64,000 nt of DNA from a virus: the IMG/VR virus record IMGVR_UViG_3300029998_000020, positions 28,767-92,766 of that record; one strand, written 5' to 3'. The notes under the pieces are model-generated. The model saw only the letters and a program-made list of their open reading frames with translations, was not told the DNA's origin and searched no databases. Position 1 is the stretch's first letter. Every line of letters starts with the position of its first letter. The translations under genes and the position numbers were made by a program. Shown piece after piece: positions 44,538 through 54,134 of the stretch.

Positions 44538-47500
44538 TATTCTGGTAGATTTTGTGGTAAAATGTTGTTGATATCAAATCCTAAAGCAACTAAACGGTCA
44601 ATTTCAGGTTGAGGTAGATTATTGTATTGGAAACTAAATCCAGTATTATATATATTTTTTATTGAACTGATATTTATAGATTCAAGATTATTATTCTGTA
44701 AATAAATATAATTCAAATTATTCAGTGAATCTAAACCTATTATATCAATAGGATATACTGATTGATTAATGCTTAATGTTCTTAAATTTGGAGTTGAAGC
44801 CATGTTTATAGATTGTAATTCAGTATTTCCTATTTCCAAATAAAATAAATTATTCAATCCTAATAAATTTATTTCAGTTAATTTATTTCCTCCACATGAA
44901 ACATATTGTAATTCTTGTGATGAACTTAAATCTAAATATTCCAGTTTATTAAAACCACATAATAAGGCTTGTAAATTATTTAATCCTGTTAAATTTAAAA
45001 CAGATACTAATAATCCATATTCCTGAGATACATTTAAAATATACACTTTATTTGAGTCTAAAACAGAAGGTAGAATAACCCCATACCCATTCGCCATGTC
45101 TTGTAGACTAGGATTATCTCCAAATAAAGCACCTAATTGAATATCATTATCCCACCATTCAGTGTGAGGGTTTTTAGAATCATCAAATAACACTGCTAAC
45201 TGTTCACTTTGTGGATTGGCATCACGAATAGCCCTTAATATGTCAACATCAGATAGCACAACTACAGGTTCACTAGTATCATACCACACTTTTATATTTG
45301 GATTAACAGGTTCTTCCGTTCCTATATAAACTTCTTCAAATATTCCACTTGTGTATAATTCATCAATTTCCTGTTGAAGTGTATTAGTCTTATTATCATA
45401 CTCAGTATGTACCCCTTCCACAACAGCTGTAAACTCCTCTCTTGTTGTATACCCGCTTAAATCTACTATCGGTAAATCATCAATTATACTAGCCTGTATT
45501 CTCTTATTTTCCTTTGGTTGAACATGTATATAATACGGTGTATTTATTTGTCTAGTTGATTTTAATAAATCCCCATTAAGAGCTACATAAGTTTGTAAAG
45601 TTAGAGCATCATCTTTAGATGGAATCTTCCAACCATTGGTTGTATCAACGATACCTTTTCCATTGGAAATAGTATATGCGTTATATAATCTGCCATATGT
45701 TGATACAATTAATTCATCGGTTGTTAACTCATCGATATATGGTATTATAGAAGTACTCCCAGTATTATCTAATACCCATTGTTCATTGGTTAAATTATTA
45801 TTTATAAGAGACCCATCTTGATAATGAGTTACTTTTAAATTTGAAGTGATCCAAATTTGAGTTCCTATTTTACAAGTATCATATATATTATTATCATAAT
45901 CTTTATAAATTGCTGTAGTCTTACCATCAGGTAATGATAATTCTAAAGTAGTACAATCCCTAACAACTCTTAATGATTGTCCATTATTAGGATGTTTATT
46001 ATCAGTTACATATAAAGATGAATATCCAGCATACAAATTTATAGCTGTATATCCAATAAAACCAGGTGTTTGGGTTGAAGTCCAAATAGAACTAATTCCA
46101 CCAACACCAGCGTTTAATGCGGTACCTGTAAATATGCCAGTAATTCCATTTCTAGTACCTCCTGGAATTAAATTAAATCCATATTTATCAATTCCATATA
46201 TATCTATATTTTGAGAATCAATCCATCTTGGGTGTAATATAGTTGATAAAGGTAATTTTTCCCATTTACTTTGGTCAACTTCAGAAAATAAAGCTGCTGC
46301 CACTCCTACATCCTCCTTACTATCGTGAGCATGAGAAGTTATATTTCCAGTAAGTAAGTTTTCAATTTGTTGTTTGGTAAGAATGTAGTTAGAAAGTCCG
46401 TTTAATTTATTAAGTAAGTTATTAGTTAATACATTCGTGTCGGAATTACTCTCATAACTAAGTTTTATTTGGGCAGAACTCATTACTGCGTTTAACATAT
46501 CTGGGTCAGATGTTTTTACAAAAGAGGCATTAATCCCAACAGAAGTAGCTTGATATACTGCCCACTTTCCATCTCCATCATCTAATATGAAGACAGAAAA
46601 TGGTAGTTTTGGTATGTTGTATTCGTTTCTCTCTGGAATCCCAGCTAATACAACTTGCTCTACAGCACCCTGTACTAAATTATATAATTTTTGTAGTGTA
46701 TCTCCTGCTGAGGTTACTCCATCTCTAAGGTTTGAAATTAAAATAGCTGCTACACCTGCATCCTCTTTACCACTTAAATCAACTACTGGCAGCCCATCGA
46801 TTATACTAGCATGAATCTTAACTGGAAGTCCATTCCTCTGTTTTGGTTGAATATAATTGTGATCTTCAATTTGTATGATATTATAAACATTCAATTCATC
46901 ATTATTATAAGCACAAACTGCTCCATCAGTACCACTGAAATCTGAACCGATTAATGAGCCATCACGATATTTAGTTTCACATAAGTTTTCAGCTAACCAC
47001 CATTGAGTTCCTATTTTTACGCATTTATATATTTGACCATCATTACCAATATATTCAGCCGTATGTCCTGTAATATTTATTGGATTATCAATTATTGCTC
47101 TAATTGAACACCCTGCTTTTTTATTATCACTCGATGCTCCATTTGATAATGAATTTGTTTGAAAATAATAATCATAAACTCTCAGTGCATTGTTATCATT
47201 AAAACTATCAGCCAACCACATATAAAAAGTAGAATAATCCCCTAATATAAAGTGAAATGTACCATCAGTCTCTCTATATCCACTAGCTCTTTCATTGAAA
47301 CCATATTCATTAGTTGCTGTTGCATTTGGTGCATCCCAATACAAAGTACCTGTTTCTTTTAATTTTTGCCCACCATTACCATTTCCACCTAAAAATGCAT
47401 ATAAAATATTAAATTCATTTTTAGTTGAAATATGTGCACTAGATGTTGTAATACCTCTTGGATCTGTTGTAGCATACCAATTATAAAGCCTACCATATTT

Positions 47501-47770
47501 GATAGATTGTACATCGGTAGTTGCATTTTCCCATTTACTCTGTTCAAAATTAACAAGGTCAGAATCATCCACACCATCTTTAAACCAATATTTAGTATTT
47601 CCATTTATTTCATCCAATATTCGTACTTCCATTGTTGGAAACCTGACAGCTATAGGTATAGTATTTATTGCTTCAGCAATAGATGAATAAGGTCCTTCCC
47701 AAGTATTTACTGGGACAGGATTAACTGGTTGTATACCAAACGGTAATTGTAATCCTTCAGTTATCCCCAT
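44537..47770 (-). CDS. Large adhesin: FISUMP domains plus leucine-rich repeats
   Basis: A 1077-residue protein. There are two FISUMP modules, each with a YGRLYN(W/A)Y element, an ASGYR or GTRNGITG region, and CVKIGTQWWLAENLCETKYRDG or CKIGTQIWITSNLKVTHYQDG. KEDAGVAA and KEDVGVAA spacers link them. From about residue 905 there are leucine-rich repeats (LTGLNNLQALLCGFNKLEYL, LSSSQELQYVSCGGNKLTEI, and so on) to the C-terminus. All are protein- or glycan-binding modules typical of Bacteroidota surface proteins, so a captured host-derived adhesin is plausible. Its stop overlaps the next ATG. Confidence 0.72.
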   Translation of the reverse strand: MGITEGLQLPFGIQPVNPVPVNTWEGPYSSIAEAINTIPIAVRFPTMEVRILDEINGNTKYWFKDGVDDSDLVNFEQSKWENATTDVQSIKYGRLYNWYATTDPRGITTSSAHISTKNEFNILYAFLGGNGNGGQKLKETGTLYWDAPNATATNEYGFNERASGYRETDGTFHFILGDYSTFYMWLADSFNDNNALRVYDYYFQTNSLSNGASSDNKKAGCSIRAIIDNPINITGHTAEYIGNDGQIYKCVKIGTQWWLAENLCETKYRDGSLIGSDFSGTDGAVCAYNNDELNVYNIIQIEDHNYIQPKQRNGLPVKIHASIIDGLPVVDLSGKEDAGVAAILISNLRDGVTSAGDTLQKLYNLVQGAVEQVVLAGIPERNEYNIPKLPFSVFILDDGDGKWAVYQATSVGINASFVKTSDPDMLNAVMSSAQIKLSYESNSDTNVLTNNLLNKLNGLSNYILTKQQIENLLTGNITSHAHDSKEDVGVAAALFSEVDQSKWEKLPLSTILHPRWIDSQNIDIYGIDKYGFNLIPGGTRNGITGIFTGTALNAGVGGISSIWTSTQTPGFIGYTAINLYAGYSSLYVTDNKHPNNGQSLRVVRDCTTLELSLPDGKTTAIYKDYDNNIYDTCKIGTQIWITSNLKVTHYQDGSLINNNLTNEQWVLDNTGSTSIIPYIDELTTDELIVSTYGRLYNAYTISNGKGIVDTTNGWKIPSKDDALTLQTYVALNGDLLKSTRQINTPYYIHVQPKENKRIQASIIDDLPIVDLSGYTTREEFTAVVEGVHTEYDNKTNTLQQEIDELYTSGIFEEVYIGTEEPVNPNIKVWYDTSEPVVVLSDVDILRAIRDANPQSEQLAVLFDDSKNPHTEWWDNDIQLGALFGDNPSLQDMANGYGVILPSVLDSNKVYILNVSQEYGLLVSVLNLTGLNNLQALLCGFNKLEYLDLSSSQELQYVSCGGNKLTEINLLGLNNLFYLEIGNTELQSINMASTPNLRTLSINQSVYPIDIIGLDSLNNLNYIYLQNNNLESINISSIKNIYNTGFSFQYNNLPQPEIDRLVALGFDINNILPQNLPE

Positions 47771-50025
47771 TATATATTATTTATTTCTTTATTATTTAAT
47801 GTTATTACGTGGTTGTGATTTTTATAATATGGGATTGCGTTTTTCATAATATAAACATTATAAGCAGTTTCAAATCCGCCAGCATCTTCAATATTCATAT
47901 CTATTACGTGATATGAATTTGTTAATTCGATATTCATTGCATTAATATCAAAAACACTAATAATATTTCTACTTTCTGGAATTGCCAATACAAATACACT
48001 ATTATTACTCCCAGTTTGTAAATTAATTACTTTGGCATCTTCATTAAATATTCTACCACTTAAGCCTCTAATTTCGTTTGTGGTACTTGGTACATTTTCA
48101 GTACTTCCATAAAAAATCATATTATCAAATTTTATTTCTTTTATTTGCGTTGTTCCGTTTAAATTTCTATGTGTATCAAAAATCTCAATCATATATTTTA
48201 TTGATTGTAAATTTTGTAATTTAAGACTTTCATTAGTATGGTTGAATTCACTAATAGCCCCACCTAATGGGTTAATTTGGAATAAATTATTTATTTGAAT
48301 CCTTGGTGAATTGTCTACATAATAGTACAATTTATAACCAGTTAATGGTTTTACTAATTCATTAATATATTTATTTAATTTAATATATGCATTAATTAAT
48401 GTGTCCGTATTACCTTTTTCTCGTCGATAAATAGTTTCTGGATATGTAATTGAATTAGAATTAAGAGTCATATCTATAGTTGGTTCAATATATTTATCTG
48501 ATGTAGTGACATTGAATTCATAATTATAGTTATTTTTTATTTTACTATAATCATGTTTACCATTGAAAATCCTAAATTTTGATATTTCACCAATAAATGA
48601 TCCACTAAAATATTTTTCTATTGGTAATAAATATTGAGTTGAATAATTATTATCGAATCCAATCAAATTTGAAAGACCCTGTGTACCTCCGCCAATTGAC
48701 AAATTAAAAGGTACCAATTCTTGTTTTTGGTCTCTTTCGTCTAAACTTCTAAATAAAAGTTCTGGTAAATTTTTAGATATAAATATTAATTTTCCATTAA
48801 TATAAAATTGTAAAATATAAGTTCTATTTGCATCACCACATACTGAATAATTATTCATTATCATTCTTATTGATATAGAACTCCACTCATTATCATTAAT
48901 CATTTTCGGATTTGAATATTCTTCCACAACATCAAATTCTTCATCACAAGAATATATAATAGTTCTATACCCTATACTTCCATCATCTTTTACTCTAAAT
49001 CCTATTTGATTATTTACAATATCATTAATAATTTTTGCTTTTAATTTTTTCTCTGGTAACTCCTCGATATTATTTACAGTATTACCAGCTAATGTTCTAT
49101 TCAGTAATAAATATAGATTTGGATTATGTTTTTCGATATCAGATATAGAATATTGCTTTGATTCATTAAATGTTTTTGTATTCAATCCATTTTTACCTCT
49201 ATTGAGCAATAAGAATTTATTGTCTGTTAATATCTCATAGATACCCTGTTGATTGATATTAAAATTATCATCTGTTGTTATTGTTATCCCAGTTTCTAAT
49301 ATTATTTCATTATTTATTGATTTTATTTCAAAATTTTCTTCTAAATCTTTATTGTATCCATACCAAAATTTATTTTCAGCTCTTAGTCCCATATAGAAAA
49401 AAAATCCTTTATTATCTGGATATTTATAATTTAACGTATTCATTAAAGGAAATGTTATAAAATCTGGCTTTATTGTAAAGTTAAATGTTATTTCATCGTT
49501 AATAATATTTGGTAATATTTGGTATTCTTCTTTTGACTTATAAACTCCCTGATAAAATCCACCATTGAAACGTATAGAGTTACCATCTTCGGTTTCGACT
49601 AACGTTGTTGGGTAAATATATTCCCCAGTGTTTCCACTAATAGCATTTAACGTTAATCTCATATCACCAACATCAATAACATGAGAAGAGTCAGTAATTA
49701 ACTGTAATAGTTCATTAGATGTAATAGTTTTTTTATCGAATAAAATTAACCCATTATCTATTCCAGTAAATCCAATATTTTTTAATTCCAAACCTTTATT
49801 AATCGAGCTGCTCCATTTATAGTTACCCGACCCATATATTTTATTTACGCCTATACAAGAATTATCATTAATATCAATAAATGAAATTAGATTAGAATCA
49901 TAATACGTTGTATCATCTAAAAGAGTAGAAGGGTCAACATCTTTTGATAATGTTAAGTCCCAGTACTCTGAAAGTGATAATTTTAAGTCTATTTTATTGT
50001 TATTGTTTTCAAAAATATTTGACAT
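47770..50025 (-). CDS. Fibre-associated protein with lectin-like domain
   Basis: A 751-residue protein, the first of the four-gene fibre cluster. The central part looks like concanavalin-type jelly rolls (INDEITFNFTIKPDFITFPL; FSGSFIGEISKFRIFNGKHD). The C-terminal 230 residues carry beta strands and a Tyr/Asn-rich linker (LTGYKLYYYVDNSPRIQINN). Position at the head of the cluster suggests a fibre-attachment or proximal-fibre role. The family is not recognised. Confidence 0.55.
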   Translation of the reverse strand: MSNIFENNNNKIDLKLSLSEYWDLTLSKDVDPSTLLDDTTYYDSNLISFIDINDNSCIGVNKIYGSGNYKWSSSINKGLELKNIGFTGIDNGLILFDKKTITSNELLQLITDSSHVIDVGDMRLTLNAISGNTGEYIYPTTLVETEDGNSIRFNGGFYQGVYKSKEEYQILPNIINDEITFNFTIKPDFITFPLMNTLNYKYPDNKGFFFYMGLRAENKFWYGYNKDLEENFEIKSINNEIILETGITITTDDNFNINQQGIYEILTDNKFLLLNRGKNGLNTKTFNESKQYSISDIEKHNPNLYLLLNRTLAGNTVNNIEELPEKKLKAKIINDIVNNQIGFRVKDDGSIGYRTIIYSCDEEFDVVEEYSNPKMINDNEWSSISIRMIMNNYSVCGDANRTYILQFYINGKLIFISKNLPELLFRSLDERDQKQELVPFNLSIGGGTQGLSNLIGFDNNYSTQYLLPIEKYFSGSFIGEISKFRIFNGKHDYSKIKNNYNYEFNVTTSDKYIEPTIDMTLNSNSITYPETIYRREKGNTDTLINAYIKLNKYINELVKPLTGYKLYYYVDNSPRIQINNLFQINPLGGAISEFNHTNESLKLQNLQSIKYMIEIFDTHRNLNGTTQIKEIKFDNMIFYGSTENVPSTTNEIRGLSGRIFNEDAKVINLQTGSNNSVFVLAIPESRNIISVFDINAMNIELTNSYHVIDMNIEDAGGFETAYNVYIMKNAIPYYKNHNHVITLNNKEINNI

Positions 50026-50126
50026 TAATATCTGATTTATCTATAAATACAATAAAAACGTAATTTATTCGCTAAATGTAAAACATTTTTAGAAAATCTT
50101 TATATTTATTATTAAATGAAATTATA

Positions 50127-50366
50127 ATGCGAAAAATAAAAATAACAAAATCACAACTTAATGAACTTCTAAATTCAGATCTTATGTTTTCAACCGATTC
50201 AACAAGTGAATATGTTGGATCAACAGTTTCAACAACAGAGCCTGTAGGCGATAATAATTTTGGTAATCCATTGACAACTGATAAAAAGGCGTCCGAAATG
50301 TCACCTTCTCCGCTTTCCAGAATGGGAAATGGTGGTGGATCGTATAATGGACCAGTAATAACATAA
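50127..50366 (+). CDS. Small Ser/Gly-rich protein with QLNELL start
   Basis: A 79-residue protein with a helical start (MRKIKITKSQLNELLNSD, containing an LNE site) followed by a disordered Ser/Thr/Gly-rich region ending GGGSYNGPVIT. It is the first gene of the right-hand plus-strand operon. A TTATTAAA box lies 10 nt before the ATG (50109-50116). Probably a small virion protein (inference). Confidence 0.5.
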   Translation: MRKIKITKSQLNELLNSDLMFSTDSTSEYVGSTVSTTEPVGDNNFGNPLTTDKKASEMSPSPLSRMGNGGGSYNGPVIT

Positions 50367-50388
50367 ATAAAAAACTAAAAACAAAACA

Positions 50389-50448
50389 ATGGAAGCAGAT
50401 ATAACACTTTATAAAATAAAAGGTTACGCCATAAGTTCAGATATTTAA
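50389..50448 (+). CDS. Possible 19-residue leader peptide
   Basis: MEADITLYKIKGYAISSDI, with its stop two bases before the ATG at 50451. It may only be a coupling leader, and the evidence is its tight placement. Chance is quite possible. Confidence 0.2.
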   Translation: MEADITLYKIKGYAISSDI

Positions 50449-50450
50449 TT

Positions 50451-50984
50451 ATGTTAATATTAAAAGAAGAAAATCACAAATTAAAAGGTACAAAACATAC
50501 TCTACCAAAAAAGATAGTTGATTTGTATCATAACATTATATTGAAGTATCCACAATTCTATGCCAGTGGTGGGTTCATAAAAGCAGAGAATGTGCTCGAA
50601 AATAAAGGTATTGTGACAATGGAGTGGCTGAAAGGTATGAAATCTTTTTTTAATAAACACGTTGATAGTAACGATATTGATTACACACTTGGCGGTGGAA
50701 TAGTTGTTAAAACATTTGTAGATAATAAATTGGATCAGTTAACTGCTTCAACGCCAAAAACGCGCAAGCAGCACACTAATAACCCAGTAAAACCATTAGC
50801 ACTAGCAGATAATTTATCTGGACACAGAGCACAAAAATCGTCTCAAGCTCTTTCAATGGTAAATTCATTAATGAGCGATGCAATACCAAATTTAAAATGT
50901 TCAAACACTAAAGAAATTAAAGGAAATACTATTTATATTACAGAAGAACAATTTAAAGAACTAAAAAATTACATAAAAAAATAA
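50451..50984 (+). CDS. Hypothetical protein with ITEEQFKELK C-terminus
   Basis: A 177-residue protein. The N-terminal half is helical and basic (LILKEENHKLKGTKHTLPKK, ASGGFIKAENVLENKG). It ends GNTIYITEEQFKELKNYIKK, a short element like xLTDEEYDKLK in the paralogues near 10.6 kb. Probably a virion-associated protein in the late operon. No family recognised. Confidence 0.5.
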   Translation: MLILKEENHKLKGTKHTLPKKIVDLYHNIILKYPQFYASGGFIKAENVLENKGIVTMEWLKGMKSFFNKHVDSNDIDYTLGGGIVVKTFVDNKLDQLTASTPKTRKQHTNNPVKPLALADNLSGHRAQKSSQALSMVNSLMSDAIPNLKCSNTKEIKGNTIYITEEQFKELKNYIKK

Positions 50985-50989
50985 ATATT

Positions 50990-51301
50990 ATGCAAAGCAA
51001 TTTAGAAAAAAAAGCAATTGTAAAAAGAAACGAATTAGAGGTTAAAAATAATTTTGACCAAACTAATGAGTATAGTGATAAAAACTCAAAAAAAGGGGGA
51101 ACAGGAACTGGAAGTTTAGTAGATATAAATACGCCTTATTTTGATACGAGTAGCGGAGGTAGTTCGGTAGATCAATTAGAAAGAAACAAACAAAGTTTAT
51201 ATACTTCACAAGGACTTACCAGATACACTTCAGAACAAGGTTATGGAGAACAAATCACTATTGATACGTCATTAAACAAAGGGCAATACTTCGCCGAATA
51301 A
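50990..51301 (+). CDS. Disordered Gly/Ser/Lys-rich protein
   Basis: A 103-residue polar protein (KGGTGTGSLVDINTPYFDTS, SSGGSSVDQLERNKQSLYTS) with no folded domain evident. It sits 5 nt after the previous gene and 11 nt before the next. It may be a scaffold-like or linker virion component (inference). Confidence 0.45.
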   Translation: MQSNLEKKAIVKRNELEVKNNFDQTNEYSDKNSKKGGTGTGSLVDINTPYFDTSSGGSSVDQLERNKQSLYTSQGLTRYTSEQGYGEQITIDTSLNKGQYFAE

Positions 51302-51312
51302 TATATTTATAA

Positions 51313-52107
51313 ATGAATATTTTACTCGAAATATATAATAAAATTTTTTTAACTGAGGCAATTGCAAATGTCGCAAGTGTTACTGATGCAATAAAAGGTC
51401 GATATGGTGTTACTATTAATTATAAAGGTGACCCTAAACATGGTGTAGCTCCAGGTCCTCGCACAATTCAAGTTTATGTCTATGGATTAACCAAAGCTGG
51501 TAACCCTTGTATTAGAGCATATCAACCATATGGAGATACGGCATCAAAAGTACCATCTTGGAAAATGTTTAGACTTGATAGAATAATCGCCTGGAAACCA
51601 ACATTTGCTATATTTAATAAACCAGCGCCGCTTTTTAATCCAAACGGTGATAAATCAATGTCTGTTGTTTATACAATTATTAATTTTAATAAGAAAACAT
51701 CACCAAACGAGGTCGATGGTCCAAGACAAAGCTACAAGCCAGTAGGTAAACTACCAAATATAGATAAAATATTAGCGGATAGGGAAGCTGAAAAAAGAAA
51801 AGGGTCGCAATACAATAAATTGGTTAATACACCAAGACTAAAATCATCTGTTCCTCCTGAATACCAAGACACTATCGAACCGAATGTAGAAGAACCAAAA
51901 CCTGAAGCTCAAAGTCCAATTCAGAATACAAATTTACCAGAACCTAGAATAGGTGATGAGGAAATTACAGATGTAGAGCCAGAAAAATCAGATGCTGATA
52001 CATTTAAAACAGATGGGGATATTGAACTACAAAAATTTAGAGATTTAAATAAAAGATTAGATAATTCACCTATTATGGATTTATCAAACAGACGTTTTAA
52101 AAAATAA
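51313..52107 (+). CDS. Protein with FLTEA leader and WYL-like beta domain
   Basis: A 264-residue protein. The start MNILLEIYNKIFLTEAIANV resembles T4-type cleavable leaders (xFLTE-A). Residues 25-120 form a beta domain (TIQVYVYGLTKAGNPCIRAY, SWKMFRLDRIIAWKPT) similar in pattern to WYL or SH3-like ligand domains. From about 150 the chain is acidic and probably disordered (EPNVEEPKPEAQSPIQ). A head protein processed by the prohead protease is a reasonable guess (inference). Confidence 0.5.
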   Translation: MNILLEIYNKIFLTEAIANVASVTDAIKGRYGVTINYKGDPKHGVAPGPRTIQVYVYGLTKAGNPCIRAYQPYGDTASKVPSWKMFRLDRIIAWKPTFAIFNKPAPLFNPNGDKSMSVVYTIINFNKKTSPNEVDGPRQSYKPVGKLPNIDKILADREAEKRKGSQYNKLVNTPRLKSSVPPEYQDTIEPNVEEPKPEAQSPIQNTNLPEPRIGDEEITDVEPEKSDADTFKTDGDIELQKFRDLNKRLDNSPIMDLSNRRFKK

Positions 52108-52130
52108 TAGTTTAAACACAAATAAAAATA

Positions 52131-52149
52131 ACTACAATATTATTAAAAG
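52131..52149 (+). promoter_or_regulatory. TATTATTAAAAG box before the 52180 gene
   Basis: ACTACAATATTATTAAAAG, similar to the boxes at 52866-52884 and 57158-57177. The ATG is 30 nt further on. Confidence 0.35.
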
Positions 52150-52179
52150 AATAATAATATTTAATAAAAATAATAAATT

Positions 52180-52782
52180 ATGCCATTACCAGAAGGAATA
52201 TTTAATTCATTTAAAGAAAATCCAGGTTCGGATTTAGACGCAACAACAGGCCTTAGCGTATTAGATACATTAAATGAAAATTCACCATTATTTAAAGCGC
52301 TTGGAAAGTCACGAAAAATGATATCCAGCCAAGTTCTACCAGAACAAAGTTCATTTTCAGTAAAATCCAGTTATGAAACAAATGATTCAACATCAAATGA
52401 AAATCATAATGATGGTGAAAAAGAAATACCAACAACTGAAGAATTACTTAGAAGAATACAAAGTGGGCGACCAACTTTAAATGAAGTAGCCCCAGTTAGA
52501 ACACAGCCAATTCAACAATATACACAGCCACAACAAACATTTCCATCTATTCAACCATCAGCATCTCCAGTAATTGATTATAGTCTTATAAATTCAATGC
52601 TTAAATCAATTATAGAAGAACAAATGAAAGGGTTAAAATCCCAAATACTAACCGAGAGTAAAAAGTCTACAACCAGTGAGGCCGCATATTTTACAGTCGG
52701 TGGTAATAGTATTAAATTTGTTGATAAAAAGGGTAACGTATTTGAAGGTAGGCTTAAATTAATTGGAAACGCTAACGATTAA
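52180..52782 (+). CDS. Hypothetical late protein with LNE sites and beta C-terminus
   Basis: A 200-residue protein. The N-terminal half is polar with LNE sites (LDTLNENSPL, RPTLNEVAP). A Gln/Pro linker follows (QQYTQPQQTFPSIQPSASP), then a helix (SMLKSIIEEQMKGLKSQIL) and a compact beta end (YFTVGGNSIKFVDKKGN). It ends before a terminator. Likely virion or assembly protein (inference). Confidence 0.5.
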   Translation: MPLPEGIFNSFKENPGSDLDATTGLSVLDTLNENSPLFKALGKSRKMISSQVLPEQSSFSVKSSYETNDSTSNENHNDGEKEIPTTEELLRRIQSGRPTLNEVAPVRTQPIQQYTQPQQTFPSIQPSASPVIDYSLINSMLKSIIEEQMKGLKSQILTESKKSTTSEAAYFTVGGNSIKFVDKKGNVFEGRLKLIGNAND

Positions 52783-52802
52783 TAAATTTATTATAAAAAT
52801 AT

Positions 52803-52837
52803 AAAAATCCGATTCATTAAATTGAATCGGATTTTTT
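52803..52837 (+). terminator. Hairpin terminator
   Basis: An AAAATCCGATTCA / TGAATCGGATTTTTT stem after the 52180 gene. Confidence 0.75.
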
Positions 52838-52865
52838 GTTTAAATATATAAAAATTAATAATAAA

Positions 52866-52884
52866 ATCTATACTATTATTAAAG
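52866..52884 (+). promoter_or_regulatory. Candidate late promoter box before the GT gene
   Basis: ATCTATACTATTATTAAAG, 11 nt before the ATG at 52896. It matches 18-19 positions of the element at 57158-57177. Because it sits inside a longer upstream reading frame, it also argues for the 52896 start. Confidence 0.45.
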
Positions 52885-52895
52885 ATTATAATATT

Positions 52896-54134
52896 ATGTC
52901 AGAAAAAATTAAAGTACTTGTAGTTATACCAAACAGAGGAGGTGTTGGATTTTTCCGTTCAATTAGACCACATTCTTACTTAGATGAATTCTATTCAGAT
53001 GAATTTGAATTGACAATGATTAATACATCCCAATTTGATTTTAAAGATGTTGATTTTGGATTGGACTTCGATATTGTACACTTCCATGTTACCGTAGGTC
53101 TAAATTATGAGATATGGAATGCAAAAATGAAGCAATTACAATTTGCTGGTGTTAAAATGATTTGTGATCTTGATGATATATGGGAATTACCAAAAGGATT
53201 TCCAAATTATTATGAATATAAAAATGGAATAGCTGAAAAAATTAAAACAAATATCAAGTTGTCGGACCATATCATTACAACTACTGAAATTTTTGCGACT
53301 GAAATTAGGAAATTAAATAAAAACGTTACGGTAATTCCAAATGCGATTGATATAAGAGAAAAACAATTTAAGGCTAGTGAGTCTAAATCTGACAGATTGC
53401 GTATTGGTATAATTTGTGGTGCCAGTCATGAACAAGATGTAAATATATTATCTGGGGTGGTTAATATGCTAAAACCAGAGTTAGATAGAATACAATTTGT
53501 GCTTTGTGGTTTTGATTTAAATGGAAAAATTACTTATTTAGATAAAGAAGATGGTCAAATTAAAGAAAGGCAACGACTTCCACAAGAAACCGTATGGTAT
53601 ACATATGAACAAATATTAACTGATAATTATTCAGATGAAGTTCTCCCTAAAGAATATATAAAATACTTAATGGAATTCAACTCATTAAAACCATACCCAG
53701 ATGAAGATAATATGCCATATAAACGGTGCTGGACAAAACCAGTATCAACATATGGATCTCATTACGATAATATTGATGTTTTATTAGTACCACTTGTTTC
53801 GAATAAATTTAATATTTGTAAATCACAATTAAAGGTTGTTGAGTCCGCATTCTGTGGTAAAAATATTATCGCATCTAATATTGGGCCATATACCATTGAT
53901 TTAAAATCAGCATATTTGAAAGGTGGTATTTTTGATAAAACAGGTAATAGTCTTTTAATTGACGATGAAAAGCCAGCAAAAGACTGGGTTAAAGCTATTA
54001 AATTCTTATTAAACAACCCAGAACACAGGGAAACAATGAAAAATAACTTAGTAAATGATATTACTACTAAATATAGCCTTAGTGAAGTTACAAAAACCAG
54101 AGTGGAATTATATAAAAAATTAGGTAAAAAATGA
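52896..54134 (+). CDS. GT-B (GT4-like) glycosyltransferase
   Basis: I use the ATG at 52896 (412 residues, MSEKIKVLVVIPNRGGVGFF) rather than the in-frame ATG at 52836, which lies before the promoter-like box. Features: FDIVHFHVTVGLN, KMICDLDDIWELPKGFP, HIITTTEIFATEIRKL with VIPNAID (GT4 acceptor/donor linker), RIGIICGASHEQDV, and a C-terminal VLLVPLVSNKFNICKSQLKV, where the GT4 EX7E-like region is altered. It is one of four glycosyltransferase genes in the late operon and overlaps the next by 4 nt. Confidence 0.7.
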   Translation: MSEKIKVLVVIPNRGGVGFFRSIRPHSYLDEFYSDEFELTMINTSQFDFKDVDFGLDFDIVHFHVTVGLNYEIWNAKMKQLQFAGVKMICDLDDIWELPKGFPNYYEYKNGIAEKIKTNIKLSDHIITTTEIFATEIRKLNKNVTVIPNAIDIREKQFKASESKSDRLRIGIICGASHEQDVNILSGVVNMLKPELDRIQFVLCGFDLNGKITYLDKEDGQIKERQRLPQETVWYTYEQILTDNYSDEVLPKEYIKYLMEFNSLKPYPDEDNMPYKRCWTKPVSTYGSHYDNIDVLLVPLVSNKFNICKSQLKVVESAFCGKNIIASNIGPYTIDLKSAYLKGGIFDKTGNSLLIDDEKPAKDWVKAIKFLLNNPEHRETMKNNLVNDITTKYSLSEVTKTRVELYKKLGKK

